From contig MWEM01000022.1 in assembly GCA_002071085.1 (NCBI GenBank), forward strand, positions 1 to 42,909: 42,909 nucleotides of DNA, read 5' to 3'. The notes beneath the pieces were generated by a model. The model was not told the origin of the DNA. It was given only the letters and a program-made list of their open reading frames with translations, and did not search any database. The stretch is from Thermotogota bacterium ADurb.Bin062. GTDB taxonomy: Bacteria; Thermotogota; Thermotogae; MWEM01. A program made the translations under genes and the position numbers. Below are positions 16,068 to 24,280 of this stretch, in pieces. Position 1 is the first letter of the stretch. The number at the start of each line of letters is the position of its first letter.

Positions 16068-17638
16068 AACGCCACCTCGATTCCTAAACGTCTCTCCAAT
16101 TCACTGAGAACCGGGTTGTAGTATCCCTCCGATTTGCGGTGCACTCCGGAAAGTCCCTTCCCGCCGTCCTGTGACCTGGATATATCGGCGAATTGGGCCT
16201 CCTGGATCGCGTTCATCAACCCTACCTTCTGAGTGTGTTTTAGAAGGGTCAGCGCTTGACTTAAGACCTCTTGCGCCCGCCTTTCGATGAATCCTCCTTT
16301 TTTGACCTCCAGCTCATATCCCAGCAACCGCGCGTTGTTGAAAATATAGTTGGCGTTCAAGATCGCCAGATACCGGTCTTGGAGATAGGGCGTGTGGATG
16401 GCCTCCGTGAGCATTCCGAGCAGCTGGATGTCTTGGCCGGTGAAGACCGAGGCCAGATTGAAGAGGGTGTTCATCGCGTAGCCCTTAAAGACGTTTCCGG
16501 TCATAAACTTTGTCGGGGGCATATACTTGAGTGTGGCGTTCGGAAAAAGCTCTCGGGCGAGGAGCGCGTGGGCGAGTTCATACAAAAACCCGTTTTCGAT
16601 GGCAGGGTCGATCTCGAATGCATGCCCAAGCCCCATATACGCCTCTTTCATACCAGCCTTTTTCGCGAAGGCCTCGTTGATCAGTTGAGACGCCGTCACC
16701 GCGTAAGCCTTTTCGATGGCGTCGGAGGTCGTGAGGTAGTTATCTTCTCCGGTGTTGATCGTTATGCCGGACAAGGCCACGATCAGCCGAGAAAAGTACT
16801 GGTCCACGAAGGTGCGCTTCATATTGATATCCCGGAATAGGATGCCGTACATCGAATCGTTCAACAGAAAGTCGAGGCCTTCCCAAGAGGCCATCATCGC
16901 GATTTCGGGCATACAGAGCCCCGAAGCATAGTTAGTCAGCCGAATATAGCGTTTCTGCTCGGCGGCGATTTCATCGAGCGCTTGACGCATGATCCGAAAG
17001 TTTTCTTGCGTCGCGTACGTGCCGCCAAAGCCTTCGGTCGTAGGACCATACGGAACGTAGTCCAATAGGCTTTGGGCGGTGGATCGAATGACTGCGATGA
17101 CATCCGCTCCCTGTTCCGAAGCGGCTTTTGCCTGACTGACGTCTTCGTAGATGTTACCGGTGGCCACGATGACGTATTTGTAGGGCTTTGGGTTGTCGCG
17201 AAGCTGGACTAAAAGCTCATCCCGGGTCTTTCGCACGGATTCGACTCGGTCTAAAGCCTCAACCGCCTTTTCCTGGGCAAACCGGTAGACAGTCTCCAGC
17301 GGTTGAGAAGGAATGGCCGTCAAGTCCAACGCGTTCGCCCCGACCGCTTCGGCGACGGTCTGCGGATCCTTTCCCGTTGCCACACAGGCGTTTGAGATCC
17401 AATACGCGGAACCGGTGTCCAGCACCCCTTTCTTTTTCAGGTGATCCACCACCACATTGGGCAACGGCGCCTCACCGGCGTCCACCCCGTCGACGCCGAA
17501 ATACCGAAGAACGGTTCGTTCGATCGTATCGGTCGTATGTTTGGTGATGAAGTGAAAAACGTCGTCAACGATGGCTTTCGCTGTCTTCTTCGCCTCTGAG
17601 ACATCATCCCTACTCAGCGTGATCGATAGTCTCGCCAT
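16064..17638 (-). CDS. kamD: Lysine 5,6-aminomutase alpha subunit
   Basis: About 524 residues, the usual size for the large subunit that forms the TIM barrel binding PLP and cobalamin. Recognisable stretches are YKYVIVATGNIYEDVSQAKA, GADVIAVIRSTAQSLLDYVP, LTNYASGLCMPEIA, SMYGILFRDINMKRTF, TINTGEDNYLTTSDAIEKA and LKYMPPTKFMTGN. The ATG at 17638 is preceded by GGAGGAGGAG and gives MARLSITLSRD. The frame extends to a GTG five codons earlier, which lacks a ribosome site. kamA, kdd, kce and kal, which usually accompany kamDE in lysine fermenters, are not in the window. The pair instead sits between ruvB and ychF. Confidence 0.95.
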   Translation of the reverse strand: MARLSITLSRDDVSEAKKTAKAIVDDVFHFITKHTTDTIERTVLRYFGVDGVDAGEAPLPNVVVDHLKKKGVLDTGSAYWISNACVATGKDPQTVAEAVGANALDLTAIPSQPLETVYRFAQEKAVEALDRVESVRKTRDELLVQLRDNPKPYKYVIVATGNIYEDVSQAKAASEQGADVIAVIRSTAQSLLDYVPYGPTTEGFGGTYATQENFRIMRQALDEIAAEQKRYIRLTNYASGLCMPEIAMMASWEGLDFLLNDSMYGILFRDINMKRTFVDQYFSRLIVALSGITINTGEDNYLTTSDAIEKAYAVTASQLINEAFAKKAGMKEAYMGLGHAFEIDPAIENGFLYELAHALLARELFPNATLKYMPPTKFMTGNVFKGYAMNTLFNLASVFTGQDIQLLGMLTEAIHTPYLQDRYLAILNANYIFNNARLLGYELEVKKGGFIERRAQEVLSQALTLLKHTQKVGLMNAIQEAQFADISRSQDGGKGLSGVHRKSEGYYNPVLSELERRLGIEVAL

Positions 17639-17707
17639 ACTCCTCCTCCACAAGTAATTTTATATCGCTCAATATCGCATATCTTTCTTCAATAGCCCTC
17701 CAGAAAG

Positions 17708-18799
17708 TCATGTCACAGTGTCTTCAAACAGGGCACTTTGATTCGTGTTCTTGGGCAGCGGATACCCCAAATGCTGACACGCCTTCGCGGTGACCTCTCT
17801 ACCGCGAGGGGTCCGTATCAAAAATCCCGTTTGGATGAGAAATGGTTCGTAGACCTCGCTGATCGAATCCGCCTCGATCCCGACCGCCGCAGCGATCGCG
17901 CGTAAGCCCGCCGGACCGCCCCGATAATGCTCGATTAAAACCTTCAGAATCTTCCGGTCCATATAATCGAGGCCGTATTCGTCGATTTCAAGAGAGTCGA
18001 GCGCCTCCACGGCATCCTCCGCTTCAATGAGGGATTTGCGCTTGACGGTCGCGAAGTCCCGAACTCGGCGCAGGAGGCGGTTGACGATACGCGGGGTGCC
18101 GCGGGATCGTTCGGCCGTGATCTGGGCCGCTTCTTGAGTGATCCCGATCCCCAGCAGGCTGGCGCTCCTCCTAAGGATCCGCATCAAGTCTTCGACCGAA
18201 TAGAAATCCAACTCCAAAATCATCCCGAATCGGTTTCTAAGAGGTGAGGTCAGAAGGCCGCTGCGCGTGGTCGCGCCAATCAACGTGAAGCGATTGAGGT
18301 CGATCCGGATCGATCGGGCGCTTGGTCCTTTTCCTATCAGGATATCCAAAGAAAAATCCTCCATCGCCGAATACAAGACTTCTTCGATCACGCGGCTCAA
18401 ACGATGGATCTCATCGATGAACAGCACGTCTCCTCTATCCAGGTTCGTCAGAATCGCCGCAAGGTCCCCTTGCTTTTCGATGACGGGGCCGCTCGTAATA
18501 TGGATATTCGCTTCCATTTCGTGGGCGATGACGTTTGCCAGCGTCGTTTTTCCGAGCCCCGGAGGCCCCACTAAAAGAACGTGGTCTAAAACATCCCCTC
18601 TCATCTTACAGGCCAGGATGGAGATCTGCAAACTCTCCTTTATCTTATTTTGGCCGATGTACTCTTCTAGCGCCTTCGGCCTTAACACCACCATCTGTTG
18701 GTCCTCTACCCGCGACACGGAGTCGACCAAACGCTCCGTTTCAGGCCCTACCCCCCATTCCTCATTCTTCAGGATGATCACCTCGGTTCCAGTTCTCAC
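17708..18799 (-). CDS. ruvB: Holliday junction branch-migration ATPase RuvB
   Basis: Up to 363 residues. It is the hexameric AAA+ motor that drives branch migration with RuvA and feeds RuvC. Features are the [12 protein letters not shown] opening, Walker [12 protein letters not shown], Walker B FIDEIHRL, the sensor/arginine-finger region [18 protein letters not shown], and the C-terminal winged helix ([18 protein letters not shown]). The first about 25 residues before [12 protein letters not shown] are unusually long and the GTG start at 18799 has only a weak ribosome site, so the true start may lie further in. ruvA and ruvC are not nearby. Confidence 0.93.
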   Translation of the reverse strand: MRTGTEVIILKNEEWGVGPETERLVDSVSRVEDQQMVVLRPKALEEYIGQNKIKESLQISILACKMRGDVLDHVLLVGPPGLGKTTLANVIAHEMEANIHITSGPVIEKQGDLAAILTNLDRGDVLFIDEIHRLSRVIEEVLYSAMEDFSLDILIGKGPSARSIRIDLNRFTLIGATTRSGLLTSPLRNRFGMILELDFYSVEDLMRILRRSASLLGIGITQEAAQITAERSRGTPRIVNRLLRRVRDFATVKRKSLIEAEDAVEALDSLEIDEYGLDYMDRKILKVLIEHYRGGPAGLRAIAAAVGIEADSISEVYEPFLIQTGFLIRTPRGREVTAKACQHLGYPLPKNTNQSALFEDTVT

Positions 18800-18834
18800 A
18801 CGCCTAATAGCCCCGCGCGGGCCTTATATAGGCC

Positions 18835-19701
18835 TTACGAATGGAAATCGACGGATAAAAACCGCCAATGGCCGTACATGTCTCGCTTACACGTCACCGC
18901 GCCGACGGGCGAAAAAAGTTCTTCAAGTCGCTCTTTTTGCTCTAAGCCGAATTCAAAATACACTCGTTTTCCTCGTAATAGAGATCGGTGCTCCAACGTT
19001 TTCCGATAGAAATCGAGCCCGTCAGGCCCGCCAAACAAAGCCATTTCCGGCTCGTAGCGCAACGTGGCGGGGCTCACTTCTTGGCGTTCGTTCTCTCCCA
19101 CATAAGGCGGATTGCACACCACTACTTCAACCGGGTCGACCAGCTCGTCCAACCCGTCCAAAAAATCTGCCTGATAAAAGAGGATCCGATCCAGGACCCG
19201 ATGGGTTCTCGCGTTCCTACGCGCCACGTCCAAAGCGCGTTCCGACTTGTCCGAAGCCACGATCGTCGCTTCCGGATGCGCGCGCGCCAAAGCGATCCCG
19301 ATCGCGCCGCTACCTGTGCCGAGATCCATAAACCATCGAGGTCTTCGGTTTTCTTTCTGAACGATCCACTCGATCAGCTCTTCCGTTTCTACCCGCGGAA
19401 TGAAGACGTCCGGATTCACTTCCAACCGATAGGTCATGAACCATCTGTAACCCAAGATGTACTCGATGGGTTCGCCTTCGACGTATCTTTGGATATAGGA
19501 GCGAAAGACCTCCAAGGGAATAGCGTCGACGGGGTCGTTCCAACGCGAGTATAAGAGCGTGCGGTCTAGCTTCAACGCTTCGGCTAGCAATAGCTCCGCA
19601 GAAAGTCGGGCTTTCGCCAGCCCCTTCCGGCCAAAAAAACCAGCCGTCCAGCCCACCAACTCCTGAACGGTCCACGGTTTTGTTCCTTTTTCTGCGCTCA
19701 C
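18835..19701 (-). CDS. prmC: Release factor glutamine methyltransferase
   Basis: A 288-residue protein that methylates the GGQ glutamine of RF1 and RF2. It has an N-terminal helical substrate domain (KARLSAELLLAEAL), the SAM loop FMDLGTGSGAIGIALA, and the signature NPPYV in VVVCNPPYVGENE, followed by YEPEMALFGGPDGLDFYR. The start is GTG with AAAGGG eight bases upstream. It is the first gene of the run that continues to ruvB, kamDE, ychF and the M42 peptidase, with 35 bases to ruvB. Confidence 0.95.
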   Translation of the reverse strand: MSAEKGTKPWTVQELVGWTAGFFGRKGLAKARLSAELLLAEALKLDRTLLYSRWNDPVDAIPLEVFRSYIQRYVEGEPIEYILGYRWFMTYRLEVNPDVFIPRVETEELIEWIVQKENRRPRWFMDLGTGSGAIGIALARAHPEATIVASDKSERALDVARRNARTHRVLDRILFYQADFLDGLDELVDPVEVVVCNPPYVGENERQEVSPATLRYEPEMALFGGPDGLDFYRKTLEHRSLLRGKRVYFEFGLEQKERLEELFSPVGAVTCKRDMYGHWRFLSVDFHS

Positions 19702-19741
19702 GTGCCAACCCTTTCCCTTTATTTCGCTTCCTTAACGTTTG

Positions 19742-19747
19742 ATTGTA
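19742..19747 (-). promoter_or_regulatory. Probable extended -10 promoter upstream of prmC
   Basis: On the minus strand TATGGTACAAT gives an extended -10 (TG, one base, TACAAT) 41 bases before the prmC GTG. No good -35 is visible. Confidence 0.45.
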
Positions 19748-19774
19748 CCATAAAAGGCTCAAGATAGTGGGAAG

Positions 19775-19900
19775 GGTGTGTGTCAAGTTATGGGGTGCAA
19801 ACAAGAAACAAGGACAGAATCGATCGCACGATTATTAGCCTATGTAGTCATCGCGGCGTAAGCGCCCCTTCTTTTCGCGACGGCGCGATACGTTTTGTAC
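19775..19900 (+). repeat. MITE-end sequence joined to 60-base repeat copy b
   Basis: GTGTGTCAAGTTATGGGG (from 19777) matches the inverted end at 24492-24512. The following sequence (CAAGAAACAAGG, AGAATCGATC, CACGATT, GTAGTCATCG) runs parallel to 24307-24408 for about 100 bases and includes the 60-base repeat at 19842-19900. Similarity stops after about 19900, and no matching right end is visible, so this looks like a truncated relative of the element at 24281-24513. Confidence 0.75.
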
Positions 19901-19919
19901 GTGTCTTCAAAAAAGGGGG

Positions 19920-19952
19920 TCACACAGAGGGCACAGAGAACACTGAGAAAAG
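19920..19952 (+). repeat. CACAGAG-type periodic intergenic repeat
   Basis: CACACAGAGGGCACAGAG, then AACACTGAGAAAA, gives a nine-base periodicity (CACnGAGnn). Related sequence on the opposite strand lies at 24155-24185 and 24249-24270. Confidence 0.6.
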
Positions 19953-19978
19953 ATTCTCGTGAACGCCTTGGGAACGCC

Positions 19979-20004
19979 TTGGGAACGCCGCGCTTTAGTG
20001 CGGC
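19979..20004 (-). repeat. Hairpin repeat, minus-strand copy
   Basis: On the minus strand GCCGCACTAAAGCGCGGC is followed by GTTCCCAA, the same layout as the other copies. The fifth stem pair is C-G here, A-T in other copies and G-C in the copy at 42475. The tail is duplicated as GGCGTTCCCAA. Confidence 0.75.
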
Positions 20005-20198
20005 CTGTTTTTAGAACTCTTCGACTCGTTACTTGAAGCCCACTGAAAATCCCAGAAATACGATGTTTCCTGCGAGGAATAGAAAGAGACCGCCAGGCGG
20101 TCGATTTGGGCATAGAAAAGGGTTATGCAACGATCTATCGCGGGACTTCGCAGGCTTCCGAAGTCTGCCCGCTGGTTACCCCGCTATAACCCCACACG

Positions 20199-20253
20199 GT
20201 CAGCGCGACGTAAGCGCTTCTTCTTTTCGCGACGGCGCGATGCGCTTTCGCGC
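20199..20253 (+). repeat. Dispersed 60-base repeat, copy c
   Basis: ACGTAAGCGCTTCTTCTTTT followed by CGCGACGGCGCGATGCGC matches copies a, b and d. A partial second unit (GCAGCGTAAGCG) follows at about 20261-20273. Confidence 0.75.
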
Positions 20254-20313
20254 GGCCATCGCAGCGTAAGCGTTTAAGGGCTCTCGAGAGCTTACTGAAT
20301 AGCAAAAAAACAT

Positions 20314-20339
20314 ACCGAACTAAAGTTCGGCGTTCCCAA
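20314..20339 (+). repeat. Hairpin repeat copy
   Basis: ACCGAACTAAAGTTCGG with the tail CGTTCCCAA. The stem is perfect apart from the first base pair. Confidence 0.8.
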
Positions 20340-20409
20340 TTTGGTGTACCCCGATATTATACCCACACTGGGAAGAGGCAAACCTCAGGACAACGGAAAG
20401 AGAGTCCGG

Positions 20410-20772
20410 TCATTCCGGCCGTTGACTTCGTAAGAAGACTTCGTGACGTTTATCCATCCTCGCTTTTTCTTGCGGAACCTGCTCGTAGAATTCTGCCAGT
20501 TTTTCACACACGTAGTCGGAACATTCGGCGCAGGTGAGCACACCGCGCTCGAGCGCGCACAGCCGAACTCGGCACTTGTCGCAGTACCCAAAGACAGGCT
20601 TCTCGCGCTCCTGACATCCGTAGCAGACGATGTCTTCCATCTCGAAATCGTTCCCGAACATTTTCGTCCATTCAGCAGCCGTTTTTTCGCGCATAGCGGC
20701 GTCGTTTCGGATCGTCGCCTGGTAGGCCGGACACACCGTGCAGTCGATACCACAAAAACCCAATTCTTCCAT
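20410..20772 (-). CDS. Cysteine-rich DUF3795-like protein
   Basis: About 120 residues from the ATG at 20772, which has AAAGGGGG five bases upstream; an ATG at 20787 has no ribosome site. The pattern is CGIDCTVCPAY at the N-terminus, then CYGC, YCDKC, LCAL, TCAECSDYVCEKL, which matches the DUF3795 layout and suggests one or more zinc or iron-sulphur sites. The molecular function of the family is not established. The gene is a single unit between repeat island 2 and murG and reads in the same direction as both flanking minus-strand genes. Confidence 0.82.
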   Translation of the reverse strand: MEELGFCGIDCTVCPAYQATIRNDAAMREKTAAEWTKMFGNDFEMEDIVCYGCQEREKPVFGYCDKCRVRLCALERGVLTCAECSDYVCEKLAEFYEQVPQEKARMDKRHEVFLRSQRPE

Positions 20773-20867
20773 ATTTCCCCCTTTCATTTTACCGCGCGCT
20801 CGATTAGGCGATATCTTCGCGGCGCATTGAGTATAATAACAAGCTTGGCTTTCGGTAGAAACAGGGC

Positions 20868-21989
20868 CTAGCGTGGATCGGCCTCGCTTCTCAAGGACTC
20901 AGGCAGCGCGCTGAGGATCTCGTGGAAAATTTTTTTCGCCGGATTCATCTTGGGCCTCAGCCGCTTCAGCGCGAAACGCATATTTTGCGATAGCTTCTTT
21001 TCTAAGAGAAGGGTCAGCTTCTTTTCTAGGAGCGCCACGGTAGCCTCCCTCTCTTCCAGATAGAAAGCGGCCCCGTGTTTTTCCAGAGAAATCGCGTTGA
21101 TCAATTGATGATTTTCAGCTGATCCGGACCACGGTATGATGAGAGAGGGGACCCCATAGTAGGTGATCTCCGCTACTGTGGTCGCGCCGCCCCGAGAGAC
21201 CATCGCGTCCGCGCAGGCGATGTAGCGGTGCATGTCTTGGATGAAAGGAGCCGCTTTCACAAAGGGGAAAGCGCTGATCTTCTGAAGAAAGGCGGCTTCC
21301 CCGCAAGAATGCAAAAACTCCACCTGACTGTTGTTCCCGCGCCATTTCTCATAGAGCTGAAGCATCAACCCGTTCACGAAATCGGATCCTTTGCTTCCTC
21401 CCGCCACCAACACGATCTTTTTGTTCGGGTTGATCCCGTAGCGATGGAAGACCCCTCGGTCGACGTTCTCGGCGATACGGACCGGGTTCCCGGTATGCAG
21501 AATGCGATGGGCGCTCTTGAGTTTAAAATCCCGAGCGCTTTCCGGAAAAGAGATAAAGATACGCTCGGAGCCCCGGCTGATCAATTTGTTTGCTAAACCG
21601 GCAATTGCGTTTTGTTCGTGTAAAAAGGTCGGAATCCGTAACTTATGGGAGGCCCAACCGACCGGAACGGCGACGTACCCTCCGGTGATGAAACTGAAAT
21701 CTGGTCTGAACGAGGCCAGTTCTTTCTTGCAGACGTAGACGGAACGCGCCGCTTTATAAAGGATAGATAGGTTCTTCGGAGTGAAGAAAGGGCGGAGTAC
21801 CCCGCGTATTTCGAGCTTGACGATTCGGGCTTTCGGGAAAAGACGTACGATCTCCCGGTTTTCCAACCCATGCGGCGTGGCGAAATACAGAACCTCCACA
21901 GCCGGATACTGTTTCATAAAATACTCTAGAACGGCCACCGCGGGATAGATATGACCGCCGGTCACCCCGCCCGCCACGGCTATTTTCAT
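20868..21989 (-). CDS. murG: UDP-GlcNAc:lipid I N-acetylglucosaminyltransferase
   Basis: About 373 residues from ATG 21989, which follows GAGGGG by six bases and gives MKIAVAGGVTGGHIYPA. MurG adds GlcNAc to lipid I to form lipid II at the inner face of the membrane. Glycine-rich loops GGVTGGH, TGGYVAVPVG, HEQNAIAGLANK, AGGSKGSDFVNG and the UDP-GlcNAc site SRGGATTVAEITYYGVPSLIIPW are present. GGSKGS replaces the more common GGSQGA. It stands alone, away from other mur/fts genes, which shows that the organism makes peptidoglycan but does not keep a compact dcw cluster here. Confidence 0.95.
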   Translation of the reverse strand: MKIAVAGGVTGGHIYPAVAVLEYFMKQYPAVEVLYFATPHGLENREIVRLFPKARIVKLEIRGVLRPFFTPKNLSILYKAARSVYVCKKELASFRPDFSFITGGYVAVPVGWASHKLRIPTFLHEQNAIAGLANKLISRGSERIFISFPESARDFKLKSAHRILHTGNPVRIAENVDRGVFHRYGINPNKKIVLVAGGSKGSDFVNGLMLQLYEKWRGNNSQVEFLHSCGEAAFLQKISAFPFVKAAPFIQDMHRYIACADAMVSRGGATTVAEITYYGVPSLIIPWSGSAENHQLINAISLEKHGAAFYLEEREATVALLEKKLTLLLEKKLSQNMRFALKRLRPKMNPAKKIFHEILSALPESLRSEADPR

Positions 21990-22058
21990 CGTGAACCCCT
22001 CTTTTCTGATACTAACCCTATCATACACGATTTCGATCCCTGAACCGGATTTCGTGTT

Positions 22059-22087
22059 ATTATACCCCATCAACAGGCCCGTTTAAA
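22059..22087 (-). promoter_or_regulatory. Probable promoter of murG
   Basis: On the minus strand a perfect TATAAT (plus coordinates 22059-22064) lies 17 bases from TTTAAA (22082-22087), a four-of-six -35 match. The start codon is 70 bases downstream. Confidence 0.5.
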
Positions 22088-22195
22088 AATGAAACCGGAA
22101 TCCCTACGCGCCTTGCGGACCGCGAACCTATAGGGTCGTCAAACGGGGGTTAAGGTCCTTGATTCGATTTTGGCGTCCCCAATTTGCTTTTAGCG

Positions 22196-22201
22196 TATAA
22201 T
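22196..22201 (+). promoter_or_regulatory. Possible -10 box of the flavodoxin-like gene
   Basis: TATAAT lies 46 bases before the GTG start, in a short AT-rich patch (GCGTATAATAGCGTATAGG). No matching -35 is seen at the right distance. Confidence 0.35.
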
Positions 22202-22247
22202 AGCGTATAGGTCCGTTTTTTGATCAAACGGAAAAAGGAGGGGCTCC

Positions 22248-22667
22248 GTGAACCACGCAGTCGTTTACCTTACGAAAACCGGACACTCGAAAAAGATCGC
22301 CTCGGCGATCGCTTCGGCATTATCGCTCTCGGCCCTCGATATTAAAACCCGACCGGCCATCGGAGAAGTCGACCTGTTATTCATCGTTGGCGGCCTTTAC
22401 GGCAAACAAAGCGACCCTATGATGCTCGAGTTCGTCAAAGGGCTCAGCCCGAAACAGATAAAAAAAGCGGTCCTGGTGACGTCCAGCGCCAACGGAAGTC
22501 TGAAGCAAGCCGCCGTCCGCACCGCACTCGAAAGCCGGGGGATACAGGTCGCTCCTGAAGAGTATTGTTGCAAGGGCAGTTTTTTGTTCTTCTTCTTAGG
22601 TCATCCCAACTCGGAAGAGATCGAAGGGGCGGTCTCTTTTTCCAAATCCTTTCTGACACGCGATTGA
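22248..22667 (+). CDS. Flavodoxin-like protein
   Basis: A 139-residue protein with the fold pattern of flavodoxins: VVYLTKTGHSKKIASAIASAL (phosphate-binding loop after strand 1, with T-x-T-G-H), LLFIVGGLYGKQ (strand 3 and flavin loop) and KAVLVTSSANG (strand 4). It may bind FMN and carry electrons or act as a small flavoprotein; the redox partner is unknown. It starts at GTG behind AAAAAGGAGGGG. It is monocistronic and convergent with the radical SAM gene. The aromatic FMN-stacking residues of classical flavodoxins are not obvious, so it may be a variant. Confidence 0.8.
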   Translation: MNHAVVYLTKTGHSKKIASAIASALSLSALDIKTRPAIGEVDLLFIVGGLYGKQSDPMMLEFVKGLSPKQIKKAVLVTSSANGSLKQAAVRTALESRGIQVAPEEYCCKGSFLFFFLGHPNSEEIEGAVSFSKSFLTRD

Positions 22668-22676
22668 CGCGAACGG

Positions 22677-22692
22677 TCGCGGTTTCCCGCGA
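22677..22692. terminator. Possible terminator between convergent genes
   Basis: TCGCGG and CCGCGA form a six-base stem with a four-base loop. The plus strand then reads TTCTTCCTC, a weak T tract. It lies ten bases after the flavodoxin-like stop codon. Confidence 0.4.
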
Positions 22693-22708
22693 TTCTTCCT
22701 CAAACCGA

Positions 22709-23953
22709 TTAAGGCCCTCGGGCAGGCTGAGGCTGGTCGGAATCGCGCGCCCTCGGTGTCGTGGCGTAGTCGTTCCAGATCGGTTCTATCATCGCATAGG
22801 TCAGCCATTCTTCCAGCCGATGGAAGGCTTTGCGACCGTGTTGCGTCAACCCCCACAACTCCGGAGAGATCGGCTCTAAATAGCCTAACAGCCGAAGGTA
22901 GCGAAACAGCAAACGACCCCGGGCTTTCTGTTGAGGAAAGTAGTCGCACCACAGCGCGAGATTCAGTTCATTGCGATAGAGCGACCAGAAGAGATAGAAC
23001 AAGGCGTTCTCCCAGTCCGAGAGCCGATAGCGTTTCGAAACCGGCAGGCGAGCGTTCGCGATGCAAGTAAGGTAGCGGTCGTAGTCGAAGGTGTTGACAT
23101 AAAACCCCTCCCCGTTGAAGGAGGAGGCGCTGATGCCTATTCCCCGAAAAAAGGGCCTGGTGACCGACGAATACCGCCCGGCCACCCCCGATCGCCGATA
23201 GGTCCAGAGCATGTCCCGATGGTAGCCCATTCGCAGGGCGAGCTTGTCGATCTGCAAAAAGGTCTCGAACTCTCGTGCGGGTTGATTTTTAGTCCGATAG
23301 GGTGCGAAGGAAAACCGCATCATCGGGTAGATAGAGATTTGATGGGGAAGGTAGGCGCAGACGGTCTCGAAGTCCTTCAAAACGACCTCCGAAGAGAAGG
23401 CGGCGAGGTCGAAGACAAGGTCCACGTCCACCAACTTGTAGCCGGCGTTCATAACCTGGCTTAACGCGCGATGGTTGTCCCGCGCCGAGTGGTTCCTACC
23501 AAAATGACGCAATACCTCATCGTGCATCGATTGGATCCCCAAGCTGAGGTATTGTACCCCTTCGGTTTCCATCAACTCGAGCAATTCCCCCGTGGCGTCC
23601 AACGGATGTAGCTCCACGCCGATTTCACGCCGAATGATCGGGCGGAAAAACCGAATTAACTCGAGCAACAAGCCCTGGTGAACCGTCGGGGTTCCCCCGC
23701 CGACGTATAGGGAGTCGTATTCCCTAGGCGGATAGAGGCCAAATTCTCGAAAAACCGCTTCAGTGTAAGTCCGGAGCATGTTTTCATCGTATCGGAACTT
23801 ATGGTAAGGACAAAAAGTACAAAAGTGCTTGCAAAACGGGATATGCAAGTATAAGCCCGTGTCTTGGTGAACCGCCGAGATCGATTCTATCAGCGGGTCG
23901 ATCTCCGGATGTATTTTATATCTGGCCTGGTGCTTTAGAAAAGAAATGAGCAT
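22709..23953 (-). CDS. HemW/HemN-like radical SAM protein
   Basis: A 414-residue radical SAM enzyme. The 4Fe-4S/SAM cluster motif CKHFCTFC (C-x3-C-x2-C, about residues 42-49) follows LYLHIPF, exactly as in the coproporphyrinogen oxidase-like HemN/HemW group. YVGGGTPT, LSLGIQSMHDEVLRHFGR and the C-terminal HemN-type region (RNELNLALWCDYFPQ) support this. HemW members are haem chaperones rather than oxidases, and no haem biosynthesis genes are in the window, so the substrate is left open. GGGAG precedes the ATG by five bases. The N-terminal 35 residues and the moderate divergence in the C-terminal part could indicate a specialised paralogue. Confidence 0.85.
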   Translation of the reverse strand: MLISFLKHQARYKIHPEIDPLIESISAVHQDTGLYLHIPFCKHFCTFCPYHKFRYDENMLRTYTEAVFREFGLYPPREYDSLYVGGGTPTVHQGLLLELIRFFRPIIRREIGVELHPLDATGELLELMETEGVQYLSLGIQSMHDEVLRHFGRNHSARDNHRALSQVMNAGYKLVDVDLVFDLAAFSSEVVLKDFETVCAYLPHQISIYPMMRFSFAPYRTKNQPAREFETFLQIDKLALRMGYHRDMLWTYRRSGVAGRYSSVTRPFFRGIGISASSFNGEGFYVNTFDYDRYLTCIANARLPVSKRYRLSDWENALFYLFWSLYRNELNLALWCDYFPQQKARGRLLFRYLRLLGYLEPISPELWGLTQHGRKAFHRLEEWLTYAMIEPIWNDYATTPRARDSDQPQPARGP

Positions 23954-24212
23954 CTTGACTCCCGGCGCTGTACCGCCTAATAAAAACGCCTGACCCGGTC
24001 CTATTGGCGAACTCCGGATACCTTATGTGTCCTCGTAATGGAGTATAACATAAACGATGGCGCCCGTACACGCCGTCGACTTCCCGAGAACGCCTCGCCC
24101 CGATGAAAAGCCTGGCGGGCCAAAGCCCGGACGGGTTTTATTTTTCCCTTTTTTCTCCCCTCTATGTCCTCCGTGAACACTGTGGGAAACCGCAGATCTC
24201 TTATAAGGATAT

Positions 24213-24235
24213 GCCGAACTAAAGTTCGGCGTTCT
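24213..24235 (+). repeat. Hairpin repeat copy with perfect stem
   Basis: GCCGAACTAAAGTTCGGC is an inverted repeat with eight paired bases around a two-base loop, followed by GTTCT. CACAGAG-type sequence flanks it on both sides. Confidence 0.85.
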
Positions 24236-24280
24236 GAGAAACCCGTGCCACACTCTCCGTGTTCTCTTTCCCTAAATCCT

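Larger units (their letters stand above)
19702..20409. other. Repeat-rich intergenic island 2
   Basis: About 700 bases without a believable gene. It holds the prmC promoter, a solo copy of the MITE end (19775-19797), extended copy b and copy c of the 60-base repeat, a CACAGAG-type periodic repeat (19920-19952), a tandem GCCTTGGGAACG pair, and hairpin repeats on both strands. The remaining sequence (about 20010-20190) shows nothing I recognise. Confidence 0.65.

Noticed and set aside
18267..19331. Long plus-strand open frame of 354 codons
   Set aside because: It runs antisense to ruvB and prmC, whose motifs are clear, and its translation is basic and shows no domain.
19702..20409. CRISPR array or small-RNA locus in island 2
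   Set aside because: The repeats are of different families and irregularly spaced, with no constant repeat-spacer pattern and no cas genes nearby.
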